Assembly (NCBI GenBank): GCA_003991915.1
Contig: RQTK01000048.1
Location: forward strand, 407,898-471,897
Direction of reading: 5' to 3'
DNA: 64,000 bases
DNA from: Elysia chlorotica
Taxonomy: Eukaryota > Mollusca > Gastropoda > Plakobranchidae
Shown: in pieces, positions 1 to 12,800 of the stretch
How positions within the stretch are numbered: position 1 is the stretch's first letter
How the letters are laid out: each line of letters begins with the position of its first letter
Notes under the pieces: generated by a model
Told to the model about the DNA's origin: nothing
What the model saw: the letters and a program-made list of their open reading frames with translations, nothing else
Databases searched by the model: none
Translations under genes and position numbers: made by a program

Positions 1-758
1 TACCCACCGCCGCTCATTCTCTGTTTACATGGCGGTTATATTAAATTTAGAGGGCAATTTAATTGAATCGATAAAACAAACACGTAAGAAATAGTTAATT
101 TTGAAGAAAATTACGATGATTTTACTTTTTCTTTTGGTCTACCTTTGTGGTGTAAGAAATTATCTTACTGAGGCCACATAATAACAATAGTCAGTATCAA
201 TCCAATCACCTCCTTCTTCCTTCTTCCTTCTTCCGTTTTCGATCACAGCCTCACAACTTGAGGACTTGTGTGAACTGCGCTCTGACTCAACAAGCACTAG
301 TCTGAGGTCTCTATACCAAAATTATAAGGCTGTCATGAAAACAGTGACAAGACTGCAGTGGTTAAGAAGTATGGAACTATGATATCCTTGCATTTTTATC
401 TCTGGTATATTGATATTGTTATAAATAATTTAAAAAAGAGTATAAAACAAACACTATAGGCCTACATGTGAGTAAGTGGTAAGGAAAGATAAAGCCAAAT
501 GTCTTTTAGGCATACAGATCTTAGACTTCTAGAATATAATACTAATCTCAAATCGGATCATTTTGATTTTGAAAAGAATATTTTGAAATAGTTTTTCATA
601 AATGATGAATGAAGCAATAATTATTCACTTTAAGTTAAATCTTTAATGATTTATCCGCATCTAAGTATGAGAGTTAAAATGTAAACCAAAATAGATATGT
701 TTTCAATCCACTTTTCCAGGTCATACAAGTATTCGCCAGTGTCGCTACTTTGTAGAGC
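1..758 (+). promoter_or_regulatory. Upstream region and probable 5' UTR/intron of ALKBH4
   Basis: No coding ORF is visible. An ATGGCGG-containing motif near 28-36 resembles the YY1-type elements found near housekeeping start sites, and a CTTCTTC pyrimidine run lies at about 211-236. A pyrimidine-rich stretch ending in AG at 718-719, just before the ATG at 759, looks like a 3' splice site. The first exon may therefore be a 5' UTR exon near the window start. This is inference; no transcript start can be fixed from sequence alone. Confidence 0.35.
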
Positions 759-2651
759 ATGGAAAAGTCTTGTGGATGTAAAGGAATTCGCTCCTGTAGA
801 CTATGCGAAGAGTGTGAAACAGGTCCACTACATAGTGACAAGGTAAAAAGGACTTCATTGCCATCTTTTTATTTTTGTTTTTGACAATAAGATTAAAATA
901 GAGGAAAAGGTGTGTTCCTACTCTTACACTCTAACAGGACTTTGTAATTGGATTGGAATAATGATTCTAGTTTGTTATTTACGGTTTGTACTGATACATT
1001 GCAAAATTGATATTTGCTTGCATTGATCCTACCTATTAACTTATTGATCTATAGCCTAATTTATCTTTGTTATTTTCTATTAGATATGTTGATCTTTTGA
1101 TGTCCTGATCTTAATTTTTAGTTCCCCTAGTGACATCAACTTTTCAATAGTTGACTTCAGTAGTTGAACTTTGGACACGGCATATACGCTGATGCCTCCT
1201 AAGTCATTTTTATTTACTAATGGATCTTTTTTCCTGGGACCTACTTTCATAGCAGAAATTAGAGTTAATTCTGTCCAAAATAATAAAAATGGAACAGAAG
1301 TTTATATAATTATCATTTATGTCCCCTGAAAGTTGATTTAGCCAGTATTGACAGTAAAATTTTTGTTTATTTGTTTCAGGAAAATGTGACGCTCTCTTTG
1401 TATAACTTCTGTCTAGACTGCCAGAGAGCGTGGTCTACAAAGAATGACATGTCCTGTGGTTTCCCCTCCGACTCTGCTGTTGAGAAACAAAGGGTGGATG
1501 ACAGATGCGCAGCGGAGACACAGGAAGCCTCGAGAAGTTGCCCAAACATTTGTGATCACACATGTCAGAGCCCCATAAACTTCAGTGGTGTTTCTGTGAT
1601 CCGGAACTTTGTCACTAAAGATGAGGAAGCAGCTTTGTGTGAGGCGATCTACGGAACAGATTTTGTCAACTCTCAGTCTGGGCGTAGAAAGCAGGTAAAT
1701 ATGGCTGTTACTTATTGGATTTTCCACAAGGTCAGATTTTTTTTTTTTTTTTTATAGTGATTATGAGAGTTTATATGTACGAATTGGTCTTACTCTTTCA
1801 TTTGAAAGTTTCATTATATCATGAATATATAAGTGATTTTTGAAAATTAAATTTCAATTTGCATTGAAAGAATTTTGAGCATTGTTGGTTAAATGGGATG
1901 ACTGATTTTGAAATTAAGTTTTATTAACTATGTCGATAAATTATTAAGAATTTGACTTATTTACTACACTGTTTTTTTTCTCCCTATGAATACTTTTAAA
2001 TTATTTATTCTTCAAGCTATATCAGCTGTACTGAAGCAGCAGAACAAGTATGAGATGAATGTATACAGCCACACTAAAAAGGTTTTAGGAATGAAATTAC
2101 ACATTTTTTTTTTCTATTCTTTCACCTTCTTTTCACACAAGGATTTTGGGCCCAAAGTCAACTTTAAGAGAAAGAAACTAAAGCTGGCTGCCTTCACGGG
2201 TCTCCCATCGTACAGCCGGTTTCTGTACGATCGCATGAAGCAACGGACAGAGCTGTCTGATTTTGATCCGGTGGAGCTGTGTAACCTCGAGTACTGCAGC
2301 GAACGTGGAGCCCACATCGACCCTCACTTCGACGACGCCTGGCTTTGGGGTGAGAGGCTTGTCACCCTCAACCTCATCTCAGACTCGACCTTGAGCTTCA
2401 CCTCGGACAAGCTGCCCAGCTCAGAGGTCAGGGTGCCCATGCCCCTCCTCTCGCTGGTCATAGTGGAAGGCGCTGCGCGACATTGCTGGAAGCACGGGAT
2501 CTCCAGAGGGGACATAACTGGCAGGCGTCTGGCCATGACTTTCAGAGAGTTGTCTGATGAGTTTAGGTCGGGCGGGCAGAAAGAGGATGAAGGGGAGCAG
2601 TTGCTGAAGCTTGCCCTCACGTTCGAAGGGATTGCAGTGGGAGGGTCTTAA
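759..2651 (+). CDS. ALKBH4: ALKBH4, Fe(II)/2-oxoglutarate-dependent AlkB-family dioxygenase
   Basis: Exons 759-842, 1380-1694 and 2142-2651 all join in phase 0 with GT/AG borders and give 302 residues, the same length as I recall for human ALKBH4. The N-terminus has the Cys-rich CGCKGIRSCRLC signature typical of ALKBH4. Exon 2 ends in SQSGRRKQ and exon 3 opens DFGPKVNF, both family hallmarks. The catalytic double-stranded beta-helix shows the Fe ligands HxD in IDPHFDDAWLWGERL (about residues 195 and 197) and a distal His in ARHCWKH (about 251), followed by the 2-oxoglutarate-binding Arg region GRRLAMTFREL. The family is reported to act on methylated actin/myosin regulation and on DNA 6mA; that is established knowledge, not seen here. 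The ATG at 759 is chosen because it precedes the Cys motif directly. A TTT-rich stretch upstream of exon 3 is intronic. The gene ends 3' to 3' with the TLDc gene. Confidence 0.94.
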
Positions 2652-2920
2652 AAAGTATATTTACTACATTCTGTGCTATGGTCTTACTTACAGGCATAAC
2701 CCAGCCTGCTTTTAAATCTGTTTTAACAGTTCAGTATTAAAAATTTTCCAGTCAACCTTTGGAAAAAGAGATATTACCCTCGATCATGTTCCATTGAAAT
2801 GAAACATACACCATATATGTTGACAAATCGATACTGTATTGTCCATATACTGTCTATCAGGAACAGCACCAGCACTTAGACTGATTTGATCCTTACAATT
2901 ACATGTATATCAATAAGTTA

Positions 2921-2947
2921 AATAAATGATTTTTTCTTTTAAATAAA
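2921..2947 (+). promoter_or_regulatory. Polyadenylation signals of ALKBH4
   Basis: Two AATAAA hexamers (2921-2926 and 2942-2947) lie about 270-300 bases after the ALKBH4 stop and are followed by T/GT-rich sequence. This gives a 3' UTR of about 0.3 kb. Transcript ends were not observed. Confidence 0.55.
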
Positions 2948-3076
2948 TTGATTCCAATTTGGTGTGCCACTAGATTCTGTGCCGAATTAGTTCTTTCTAA
3001 ATAGTTTACTCAGATTCTTGTAAAACAGAAGGCTTTACTGTTACTTACTTTCATTAGTCATTTTATATTAAATTCA

Positions 3077-3290
<214 letters not shown>

Positions 3291-4004
3291 GCAAACAATT
3301 TTGAATGGATAGACCCAATATGAAAAAAAAATGCTAAGTGTGTGATACACAAGAGGGACATTACAAAAAAAATACACAAAGAGTCAGGAGCCAAAGACCT
3401 TTACCTTTAATACCACAAATTTGTTCATGTTATGTCATGTATACAGAAACATGAATTTAATAATAATGCTTTCTAATAAGGCAATACACTGGTAAATAGA
3501 AATTGTAAACTTTTGAAAGACTTTATAATGGTTATTTTATAATAAAATGTGTATATTAGAGAATTAAATCGTAAAAAAATCATAATACATGTATCCATAT
3601 TTCAATCATCCCTACAGTATGGAGGGAGCGACTTTCAAAGGTAATTTAGTACCCCACACAACCATGAACGCAGAAAAGAAGAAAAAACAAACATAATTTT
3701 AAGAAAGTCAAACTCAAACATCTAATAGGCTGGAATGCAATTGTGAATAATAGATTACAAAAATTCATGGTACCAAAGGAAATAATTATAATTTTCATGG
3801 GAAGAAACATTAGAGAACTTCGCTGAAATTTGAATATAATATATGAATATTAAGATTCCCGGTGTCCTTGTTTTTGTTTAATCCATTGTAAGAAAAAAAT
3901 GCTTTTAAACACTTAAATAAAGTTAAAATATTGAACATGAATCATGATTGTACCCCTCTATACATTTCATTTCTGATTATGTAGGTTAAAAAAAAAAATC
4001 ACTG

Positions 4005-4562
4005 TCACTGTCGCCTTTCTCTCTTGGAATGATTCTTCAGGAGCAAACTGTTATCATCAAATGCTTCCAGTTTTGCAGGGTGAGCTTTGTCTAACCATTA
4101 AATTTATGTACCAGAGGCTACAACAAAACACACCTTCTATATGCCAATGTAAGGTGAATAACTTGCATTTCTCACATGGGCAGTCATATACATTTTGTTT
4201 TTTGTTACGTATATTCCTTTGAACAAAAAAAGGCAAATCAAGGAAAAATAGATAAGATTTTCCATAAAACTACATATTTAAGATTATATGATGATATTTA
4301 CAAGTACAGTATATTATCTTTAAAAAAAAATTCACAACAGCTTAATTGGATTGGGTTTGTTCACCTAGATATAGATCTAGGCCGTCATCGTCATTAGACT
4401 GATCACTGTCAGGTTCATTCGATGAATTAATATCATCCTCAACCTCTTCTAGCTCTTCATGATCAAATTCTAAATCACTTTCAACCATAGTCAAATTTGT
4501 CAACTGGGGTACCCTAATCCTTGTTTTCAAATTGTCAAACTTTGCATGAAATTGAATGCCAT
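4005..4562 (-). CDS. Unassigned acidic two-exon coding tail (candidate)
   Basis: On the minus strand, a 198-base open segment (4562-4365) is rich in Asp/Glu, for example SNEPDSDQSNDDDGLDLYL. It ends in a GTGAAC donor with one carried base. A second open segment (4090-4005) begins after TTAG, needs exactly one carried base, reads DKAHPAKLEAFDDNS and a basic tail NHSKRERRQ, then stops at 4005-4007. The phases match across the 274-base intron. I do not recognise the protein. It could be the 3' end of an unlocated minus-strand gene, further exons of the TLDc gene (whose exon 11 ends in phase 0, so another exon would be needed), or chance. Both splice acceptors are weak in pyrimidines. Confidence 0.3.
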
Positions 4563-5107
4563 CTTCAAAAAATCATGTTTCATTTTTTATAGATAGTTCA
4601 TTTATTTGAGTTTTTAAATAGTGCTACTGTGCAATAATATTGGGACCACGGAGATTTTAGTTGTAATTAATAGTGTGTAACAGCGGGCGACGTCGCACAT
4701 GAGTGTAAAAATCGATGGCCGGCACTGTGCATCATTAATATGTAGTTAAGAATAGACCGGACTTAAGAAAAGTTTGCATCTGTATGATCCTTTCCATCTT
4801 TTTTTTGGTCTCTTTTTGTTGAGCTGACTAAGAAGCATCAAAAGCAGCGGCATTTACAGTTTTCATCATTCATTGCAAAGTGACTAATTATATATTTTAT
4901 AAAATGAGTAACGTTCAAGTCAAAGTCAATAAATCGAGTCAGCTCAGAATTGTTAATCTGTGCCACAACTGTCATAAAAGTTGCAAGGTGGGATATCATG
5001 ACATGATAGGGTCATTCCGGCAAGTCAAACAGTGTGTTTTATTAACCATTAAAAAAGCATGGCTAAGATAAGGGCAGTGCATCAGTTCAGATCATAACAC
5101 AAAATCA

Positions 5108-5330
5108 AGAGTGGGCAGCAGAGTGGCTCAGTTGGTGCAGCCTGCAGCTTCTAATCAGAAAGCCTTGTGATCGAATACCCACTAAGCCACCTTGTTCCTT
5201 ACTGGTTGTGTCAGCTTTGATATAATCTGACTTGATGAGACAAGTTCTAGTACAGTAGTAGCCCCCTTAGTCTCTGGCTAGCAGCGCATAAAATTGTGAG
5301 ACTTTAGATTCAGCACCAGTTCTCAAGATA
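5108..5330 (+). mobile_element. tRNA-derived SINE copy
   Basis: The stretch opens with a tRNA-like head: an A-box-like GTGGCTCAGTTGGTGCAG and a B-box-like GTGATCGAATACCCA. It is followed by a body containing GTGTCAG...TGACTTGATGAGACAAG, which resembles the core of the other SINE copies here (GTGTCAATGTGACTGGCTGAGACAG type). A genuine tRNA gene is unlikely because the arms do not pair into a cloverleaf. The surroundings from 4563 to 7190 contain no other supportable gene. Confidence 0.6.
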
Positions 5331-6299
5331 ATCTAGTTGCTAAAAAAGGACATTAAGAATCCACATTATAATTCTCATTCAATAATACTTTCAATGAAAA
5401 AAATCAAAATGATTATGAACACTTGGAAGAGACGTTTCTATATAAAAAAAAAAGCACCAAATATGGGTTTTAAAATCGGCATTGAATAAAAAAAAAAACC
5501 CACCTAAACTTAAAACATTGTCAAGGTCATATATGAGCTGTAATAACCTTGACTGTCAATTAGTTTCTGGTTTGTTCAAACTATTAAAGTATATATATAA
5601 CCAAGAAGAAAAAAAATTAAGGAACTGGCTTGAGATGTTGACTGTAAGCAAGAGTTCACAAGGTCTACATGTTACAACAGTTTAATTTCTGTCTCTACAT
5701 TCCACATTCTTGCTGGAGTTTCCAGAGCTTGGATATCTTTCATATTGTTTTTGTTTACAAAAAATCATTATGCATTTTCAACTTCACGTGATCGATTGAA
5801 CTTCATTTGAATATAAACAAACACATACACAGAAGCCAATGACATATATCATAATCAACAAGCTGAAACGTGTAGCAATTATAATCATGGACATAACTTC
5901 TCTACAGATATCACACTGAACTAAATATAGTAATTATATCCTTGGGAATGAGATTTTCTTTTTGTTTTTGTTTGTTTTGATAACTTCACAACATTGAGCA
6001 TTCCTTACTGCAGGCCTTAAAGCCTGACAAAATTTATTATGGCAGAGATCAGGACTGACGTTTTAACTATGAAATGACACTGTAATTGTCCGCAGATTAT
6101 CCGCAGTAAGGTCCGAATGGGTAATTCCATCATGTGCTTTCAGTTTCTTTGATCAATAAGCCTTAAGATTTTGAAAGTCTTCATTCAATGCAATACAGCC
6201 GTTACTTTGTTACTATGCCAATGTACCGTAAAGACAAAACTCCATCAAACTCTTTCTAAAGACAAACTCATTACAAAAGTTAATACAGGTTCCCAAAAA

Positions 6300-6365
6300 G
6301 ATTTTTGTTTACAGTGGGGATTGAACCCAACACCTTCACAATGGTGGCCCAGTGCTCTAACTATT
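6300..6365 (-). mobile_element. SINE tRNA-like head fragment, second head type
   Basis: Read on the minus strand, this is TTAGAGCACTGGGCCACC..TTGTGAAGGTGTTGGGTTCAATCCCC, a tRNA-like A-box/B-box head. The same head type recurs at 12745-12815 (plus) and 53028-53100 (minus), which marks it as dispersed. No core or tail was recognised on either side. Confidence 0.6.
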
Positions 6366-7194
6366 ACATCATAATTTTACAATATATGCTTACCTACATG
6401 CATAAATGGTAAATACACATAGTTTATCCCAAGGTAGCCCTACATACTTTTTGTCTCACTTTTATAATTTAAAACTTAAAGAATTCACGACAATAGACAT
6501 GTGTAAGTGTTATAGGTGGAATCAGACCTCTGCAACACCACCGGTATTGCTAAAATCAGACTTGAAATGATGTATCCACATATCTCCTGCGACCAAAGGA
6601 TGCCCACTGCTAGGTCCATACACTCACAGTTAGCTTAAAATAAAAAGCCAAGGTAGTCAAGGTTTTTAACAGCAAAAAATTCAAAATTGCCCATCTCACT
6701 TGTTCTCAATTTATCTGAAGTCATTTGAAAAACTGAATGGCAGTTGGCACCCTTCACTCAACCAGTTCTCCATGAATTCATGAATTCTACACTGACAATT
6801 TTTTTTTACCAATGTATGATTCAGAATTAAACCATGCAATTTCAATGGCTCTATGGAAAATAGGCCCTGTAACATTTTGGAAACTACGTTTAAAAAGCCA
6901 CCTGAACTAATTTGTGGGCAATAACTAGGCACACTACATTTCTTTAACCATAGACACAATTTGTTAATTAATTTAATCATTTAATGGTCTTTCTATTAAA
7001 TTACATAATATCTGGAACAAATTTCATAGATGATTAATATTAAAGTAAAAAAAAAATCAATGTACATTTTTTGGAGGGTTCACAGCGTCTCTTTACCATT
7101 GAAGTCCTTCCATTATTCTAATATAAAATGTAAGTATCCAGAGATATAGGTCTTGGTTTGTAGTAAGAAATCTTTCTTGGGATGAATTATAATG

Positions 7195-7490
7195 GCTCTC
7201 ATAAAAACAATTCACAGAGGCCAAGCAATTTTTTTGGGACATGTGATGAGAAGAGAAAAGCTAGAACATCTTATGACAACTGGAATGATTGTTTGTTCTG
7301 ACAGGCTCCACGCTGCCGGAAGAAATGGAGATGAGTTGTAGGGAAAAACAGCGATAAAAGATGAGCCAACAAAATAGCTTTATGCAGTGAAAGTGACAGA
7401 GATTTCAAAATCAGGGATGGATTGGGAAGTGTTGTTGGGCATGATCACCAACAGTACTTCGCGAAAAAAGGATTGGATTAAGTAGATGTA
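7195..7490 (+). mobile_element. Degenerate LINE 3' end (reverse transcriptase C-terminal remnant)
   Basis: One reading frame gives TIHRGQAIFLGHVMRREKLEH.., then TTGMI, and later WLYAVKVTEISKS..WEVLLGMI-like residues. This is the typical C-terminal tail of non-LTR reverse transcriptases (FLGHxMRxExLExLxxTGKI then WR.MI.NA). In-frame TAG codons stand in place of Trp at two positions, so the copy is dead. Where the family has a basic GRRSRGRQR-like stretch, this copy carries 7290-7333, which is identical to spliced TLDc-gene mRNA (see findings). It lies in the space downstream of TLDc exon 11. Confidence 0.7.
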
Positions 7491-9564
7491 GATCAAGATC
7501 ATGCTATAAAAGTATATGCGGTCTACAAAATATACCATGACTGTAACTAAATCCTGCGTCTAAAGAGTTACATCATACATGGCAATCTTGATAAAACTGC
7601 ATAGATGAAGCGCTCTAGGGCTTGTTGTTTCATATATGAGGTCATTGTAGTTATGTTCATTAACAAAATCATACAAATTTGAAAATCGATAATGGAAATG
7701 AGAAGCAGTACAAATTTACAGAAGCATCATCAAAGTATTATCTGTATCTAATGAAAAATGAAACGATCCAATGTTGTCAGATCTTTGACACCTCTCTATT
7801 GATCGAAATAAAAGACGGAATTAATAATGTAAAAGATGAACAAAAACAATTTCACTTTTAGTTTTACCTCATTACATGGATGTACCTTGCAGAAAAAATG
7901 ACTGCCAGTACTCCCTACCAATCATACATTTTACAATAACTAAAATTGCATATATTTCACATTACACCATTTCTCTTAACTACTCATATGAGCTGAAGAA
8001 TTGCATTTTCAAAAAAAATTGAAAAAACTTTTGGATTTTTTATTGATCATGTGCACAAACAAACAACACTACTTGGAACACCAGTTTAAACAATGCAAGA
8101 TACAATCACAATATTTTCTCTATGATTCTAAACTTAAATGCAGAACAGTAATCATTGCAGAAAGTCTTTGTTCAACTTACTTTTCTAAACTAAGATTACA
8201 AATCACTCGCTTTATGTTTGAGGTTGTTAACCACATGCATAAGAATGTTCTTCCAACTTCAGTAGTTTTAACCAACAACCACATTTAAAGTGACATTACC
8301 CATCATTGAAGACCATGGTACATAGAAATAGATTAGCACTAAACTAGCTGTATTTGTTCATGTTACTTGTTAGCCTCATCTCAACCCTTCACATACACCC
8401 AGTCATCCCCTTTCTCTAACATTTCATCAGCACTACCACTATCATAGACTACTCGCCATCATAACATCTCAACTTTTCCTACTACTGTTCTGGGGCAGTA
8501 AGTACAAGGTTGCGACTAATATAGACCCTGGATTAAACAGGTCTTTGCTGTTAAAAACAACTCTTAGTCTGACATATAAGTTTATATCACTGTTGTACTT
8601 GCTACCCCCTTATGTTTATACTGGTGCTTCTCTTGTCATAATTACACTACAATGAGTACTTTACTATTGATTGTATGAGTGGTTTCCCACATTGAACCCA
8701 TTCCACTGCATAAGCTGTTTGTCTGGGCAGTCGTCCCAAGTCTCATTCAGCCTCAGCTGGAGAAAGAGCAAAATTTTTTTTAAATTAATAATTTTTTTTT
8801 GTTATGAAATCATTAAAAAGTGTATTTTCACTTTCCAAACCACCAAGTCCTTAAAAAAAATAAGAAAAAAGAAAAATTGGAGAACTTCCGAAAAAGATTG
8901 AAAACAGTGCAGAATCTTCTTCTTTTTTTCTCACCTACACTTCTCAGAGCTTTGATTGACAGCCTTTTCATAATTAAAATCTGGCAACGTCTTCCTAAGC
9001 ATCAGATATATGAGCTAGATTTCATTACATATTACAGCCTGCTCTTCAAAATATTGCAAAACAGCCTACGTGACGACAGCTAGTAAAACAATAGCAAATG
9101 TGTTGGTCAGTGTGCAGTGGCCTGTCAATACACTTACTGACTTCAGTGCAGGATTTTAATATAGGTACATTAATATCAAGTTCATCGCAGTAACAGACCA
9201 ATGCACTCCTTGTCTGCCCTTGCTTCACCCAAACCTGGTTCAGGCATTGTGCTAGTAAGAACAGTAGTGTGGCAAACTTTGGCACCTAGACTGTAAACAT
9301 GGGTTTTAATACAGCGGCATCTGCTAAAGATAGGCCCTGTTAAAATAAAATATGGCATTACGTGAACTATTTCCAAGGTACCAAATCGAATTCCATTTTT
9401 TTACTCGACCGTCAATATAAACTTGGATTAAAAAAGCTTTTAAACTGTTCACAAGAGATGTATCCGTAGCTGTAGTAAAACAACCTTTAGTATTTGGGCC
9501 ATGGTCATAGCAAGTTACTGCACTAGGACTATGGTTCAACCAAGACGTATAACCCAGTCAAAAT

Positions 9565-9770
9565 TTCTTCACCAAGTGGTACAACCCACTCATAACTTAT
9601 TATCTCCCATCTAGGGCCTATGATACAGGAGGTTGGAGTTCGAATCTGGCTAGAATCATTTTTTTCCTACTGCTTGAGTCACTGTCAGTCTAATGTAACC
9701 GTTCAGGTCCTCAACATCTTGTTCTGAGATCCTGTCCCCATATACTACACAGGAATTTTTGTGAAACCTA
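9565..9770 (+). mobile_element. SINE copy
   Basis: A B-box-like GGAGTTCGAATCTGGC at about 9632-9650 is preceded by an A-box-like ACCAAGTGGTACAACCC. It is followed by a diverged core with GAGTCACTGTCAGTCTAATGTAACC and GAGATCCTGTCCCCATA. It sits immediately downstream of TLDc exon 11. The region 7491-9564 shows nothing I can name. Confidence 0.55.
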
Positions 9771-9861
9771 GGAGAGGTTAAACTAGAGAGCTTCCCTTTT
9801 CTCTGTGCAAAGACGTTTAACCAGGAGGCAGATTTGCTTTCTCCCACCAAAGACTACTCAC

Positions 9862-12800
9862 CTTGCGTCCCTGCTCTCTCCGCACTTGGCTCATCTCCCA
9901 GTTCCGCTGGCTCTTCTGGCTGGCCAGAGCAGTCTCAGACCCGCAGCCCCACACCTGGGAACAGGGCACATGTGAAGGAAATACTCAAACACTTGGCTGC
10001 AAAAAGTATGTAAAACACTTTAAGAGAAAAACGTTACAAACCGAGCAGCTTTTCTATTTTGCATAAACTTTATCTAACCACACCAATACTACTAATCAAA
10101 TTAAAAGTAAAATTTTTCTTAAATAAAAAGAATATATTAACTCATTTCCACCTTTACTGCCAGCATACGCCCGTATGGACCACTATATTGTGTACCTATA
10201 CCGTCCATCATCGCCAGTTCAGTTTTGCTTTCTATGTATTTTCTTAGTACTTCCAGAAATCTCACGGGAAATCTGCAAAACTCATTTTCCTTTAGGCAAA
10301 ACATCAACTTTTGTTTAGTCTTTTTTTTCCGTTTGGTTTTTAGCCCAGAATTAGATCTAAAAACAAGCTTCAAACTTAACCGTTTTTCCGCCGATTTGAA
10401 ACAATTTTTCTGGCCCAACTCTAGGTCTAAACTTTGAGTTCTATGTCCGATCTCCTGAATACAGTTAAGATGAAAATGATTGGGAGTGAGATGTTCATAA
10501 TGAGATGGTGGTAGAGGCTGATTTTAGCGAGGGGAAGGACTCAGAATCTGAGCCAGACAATGCTGATAAGTGGAGTATGAATGTAGATCTAAGTTGGAGT
10601 TGGAGTAAATGTTAGACTCAGAAACTTCTTTAGTTTACCTGCAATATTTTTTTTTAAAATGTGTGTCTGTTTTTGTGCGTGTGCAGGGTTAATTCCCTTC
10701 TATTAGGGGCAGGGATTTGCTTTGGCTGCAGTGGCTTAGGTGTTCCTGAGTTAACTATTGTTTCAAATTTGTCTGACTAAAATTTCCCTATCTACAAATT
10801 CTTCAAATAAATTAAAAAGTGTGAATTGGCAGTTTAGAAAAAAAAAAACGTATAAATCTTTCAAACTAGCTTCGTATTACTAACTTCATCCCATCGCCTT
10901 GTACTAATTTGTAATAGCCACCTCTATTTTGTGAAGAGCACAGGGTACCCCGTAGTGCACCACTGTGTCAAAGTCGTAGGGAATGCTCAGAACTTCCGCC
11001 ATCCCATTACAGCCGACTTGGATCCCTTTGGGAATCCCCCGAGCTTGCTCATTCCAGCGCACCATATTTTCCCCGGCTGAAGATAAACAAACAAACAAAA
11101 AATTATGAAAAAACTATTAAATTTTTTTGAATTTGTAGGCTTATCAAAGAATTTCATTTTTGTTTTTACATCATTTAAAAAAGCCAGGCCATTTTTTTCT
11201 GCATTCTTAACATCTCATAAAATCATCACAAATCAGGTTGACCAAAGAGAAAGATCTATGCAAAAATTGGTTAATTAATTTTTGGTCTTATTAGAGAGCA
11301 AACAGGCATAAAAAAAATTTAGAATTCAACCCCCATCCCTCCCTTCCCATCATAAGAGCAGCATCACTGTGAGTCATAAAAAATTAACCTTGCACAACTC
11401 GATACACTGGTAACATCTGTATCAATCTGCAGTCTTCTCCACCAAACTTGCTGGGGCCCTCTCTGGATTCAGAAAAATAAAAAGTATTCTCATGAACATG
11501 AAAAAGCTTTATTTGTGTGAACATATGAACCACAAAATAAGCGGTTGGAGTTTGTTTTTCATTCTAAATTTTTTTTATTTATTAAACAGACATATTTGTT
11601 TTAGGCCAAATTGCATGAAAATAGTTAAGAAAAGCGCTTACTTGACGGCCTGTTCCTAATATTTTGCTAATAATTTCACTGGTTACATGTATTATATTTG
11701 TGCATTTGCTCTAGAAAGTCATATTAAAATTGCCACACATCCATTGACACTCCATGCATCATTTACCTTCACAAACTTGCCTATGTTGGCTCAATTGCTA
11801 TGAGCTAGCTAAAATTTAAAGCAAAGCTTTTAACTGCTCAGTTAGACAGACCTGGGTGAATCACATTCCCTCTTGACATTTTTTGGTTATACTAATAAAC
11901 TTTATTTCTAAAGCGCTCTATTCCTAAAAGATCTAGGCTCAGGGCGCTTTACATTCAAAATACATGCAAATTTTACTTTGAAAAGTTGTAGAACCTTGCA
12001 CATGGTAATAATAATATAGTGGATGTAAAACTGCTTTGTTCTATCTCCTTATTATTTCCATTGGCCTTGCTAAGACGAAGACCAGTCAGAGGGTTTTACA
12101 CACTGAGCTAGACCCAGGGACCAGAAAATGATGCTAGTAACTGAGGGAATAACGTGAAAATAGATTAGAAGAGGCAGCCACAAACCTAGATCTAGCTTGA
12201 GACCGACAGATAAAACAAATAAACAAAGACAATTTTAGACTTATGACATGGACAAGGCTGCCCCTTCTAATCCATTTTCATATTATTCTCCCAATTACTA
12301 GCACCATTTTCCCTAAGTCTAGCTCCATCTGTTAAAGCCTCTATGGTTGTTGGATTGCTTTTCAATAACATAATAATATTATTTCCATTGAAGATAGATC
12401 AAAGCAGTTCTGAGTTGACTATATGGAAGCTTTAAATACTGGTAAAGCTAGAAAGATTTTAACATTTTCTCTTGTTTCTCTTTTGCTTGATTGCCACTAA
12501 AACTTACGCCCAGCCTTTGTCAACAGCCAGACAGTACAGATTTCTCCCCTCGAAAGACAGAAAAATCACGTTCGGGGCTTGGTATGATGACACATGTGTG
12601 TTGAATCTGTTCAGGTAAAAATAGTAGATGGACGTTAAAAAGCATGAAAATCAGACTGAAACATTCAGGTTTGGGGCTAAGTATGACAAATTATCTTGGC
12701 TGACTGAAAAATATAAGAATAAAACGTGCATTGCATAAGATGGGTAAGGGTGTGTTTGGCACAATGGTTATAGTGTTGGGCCACCTTTGTGAAAGTGCTG

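Noticed and set aside
6711..6980. Minus-strand ORF of 89 codons containing HEFMENWLSEGCQLPFSF
   Set aside because: Protein-like in part but no splice context or family recognised; most likely an old repeat. It would need a database search to revive.
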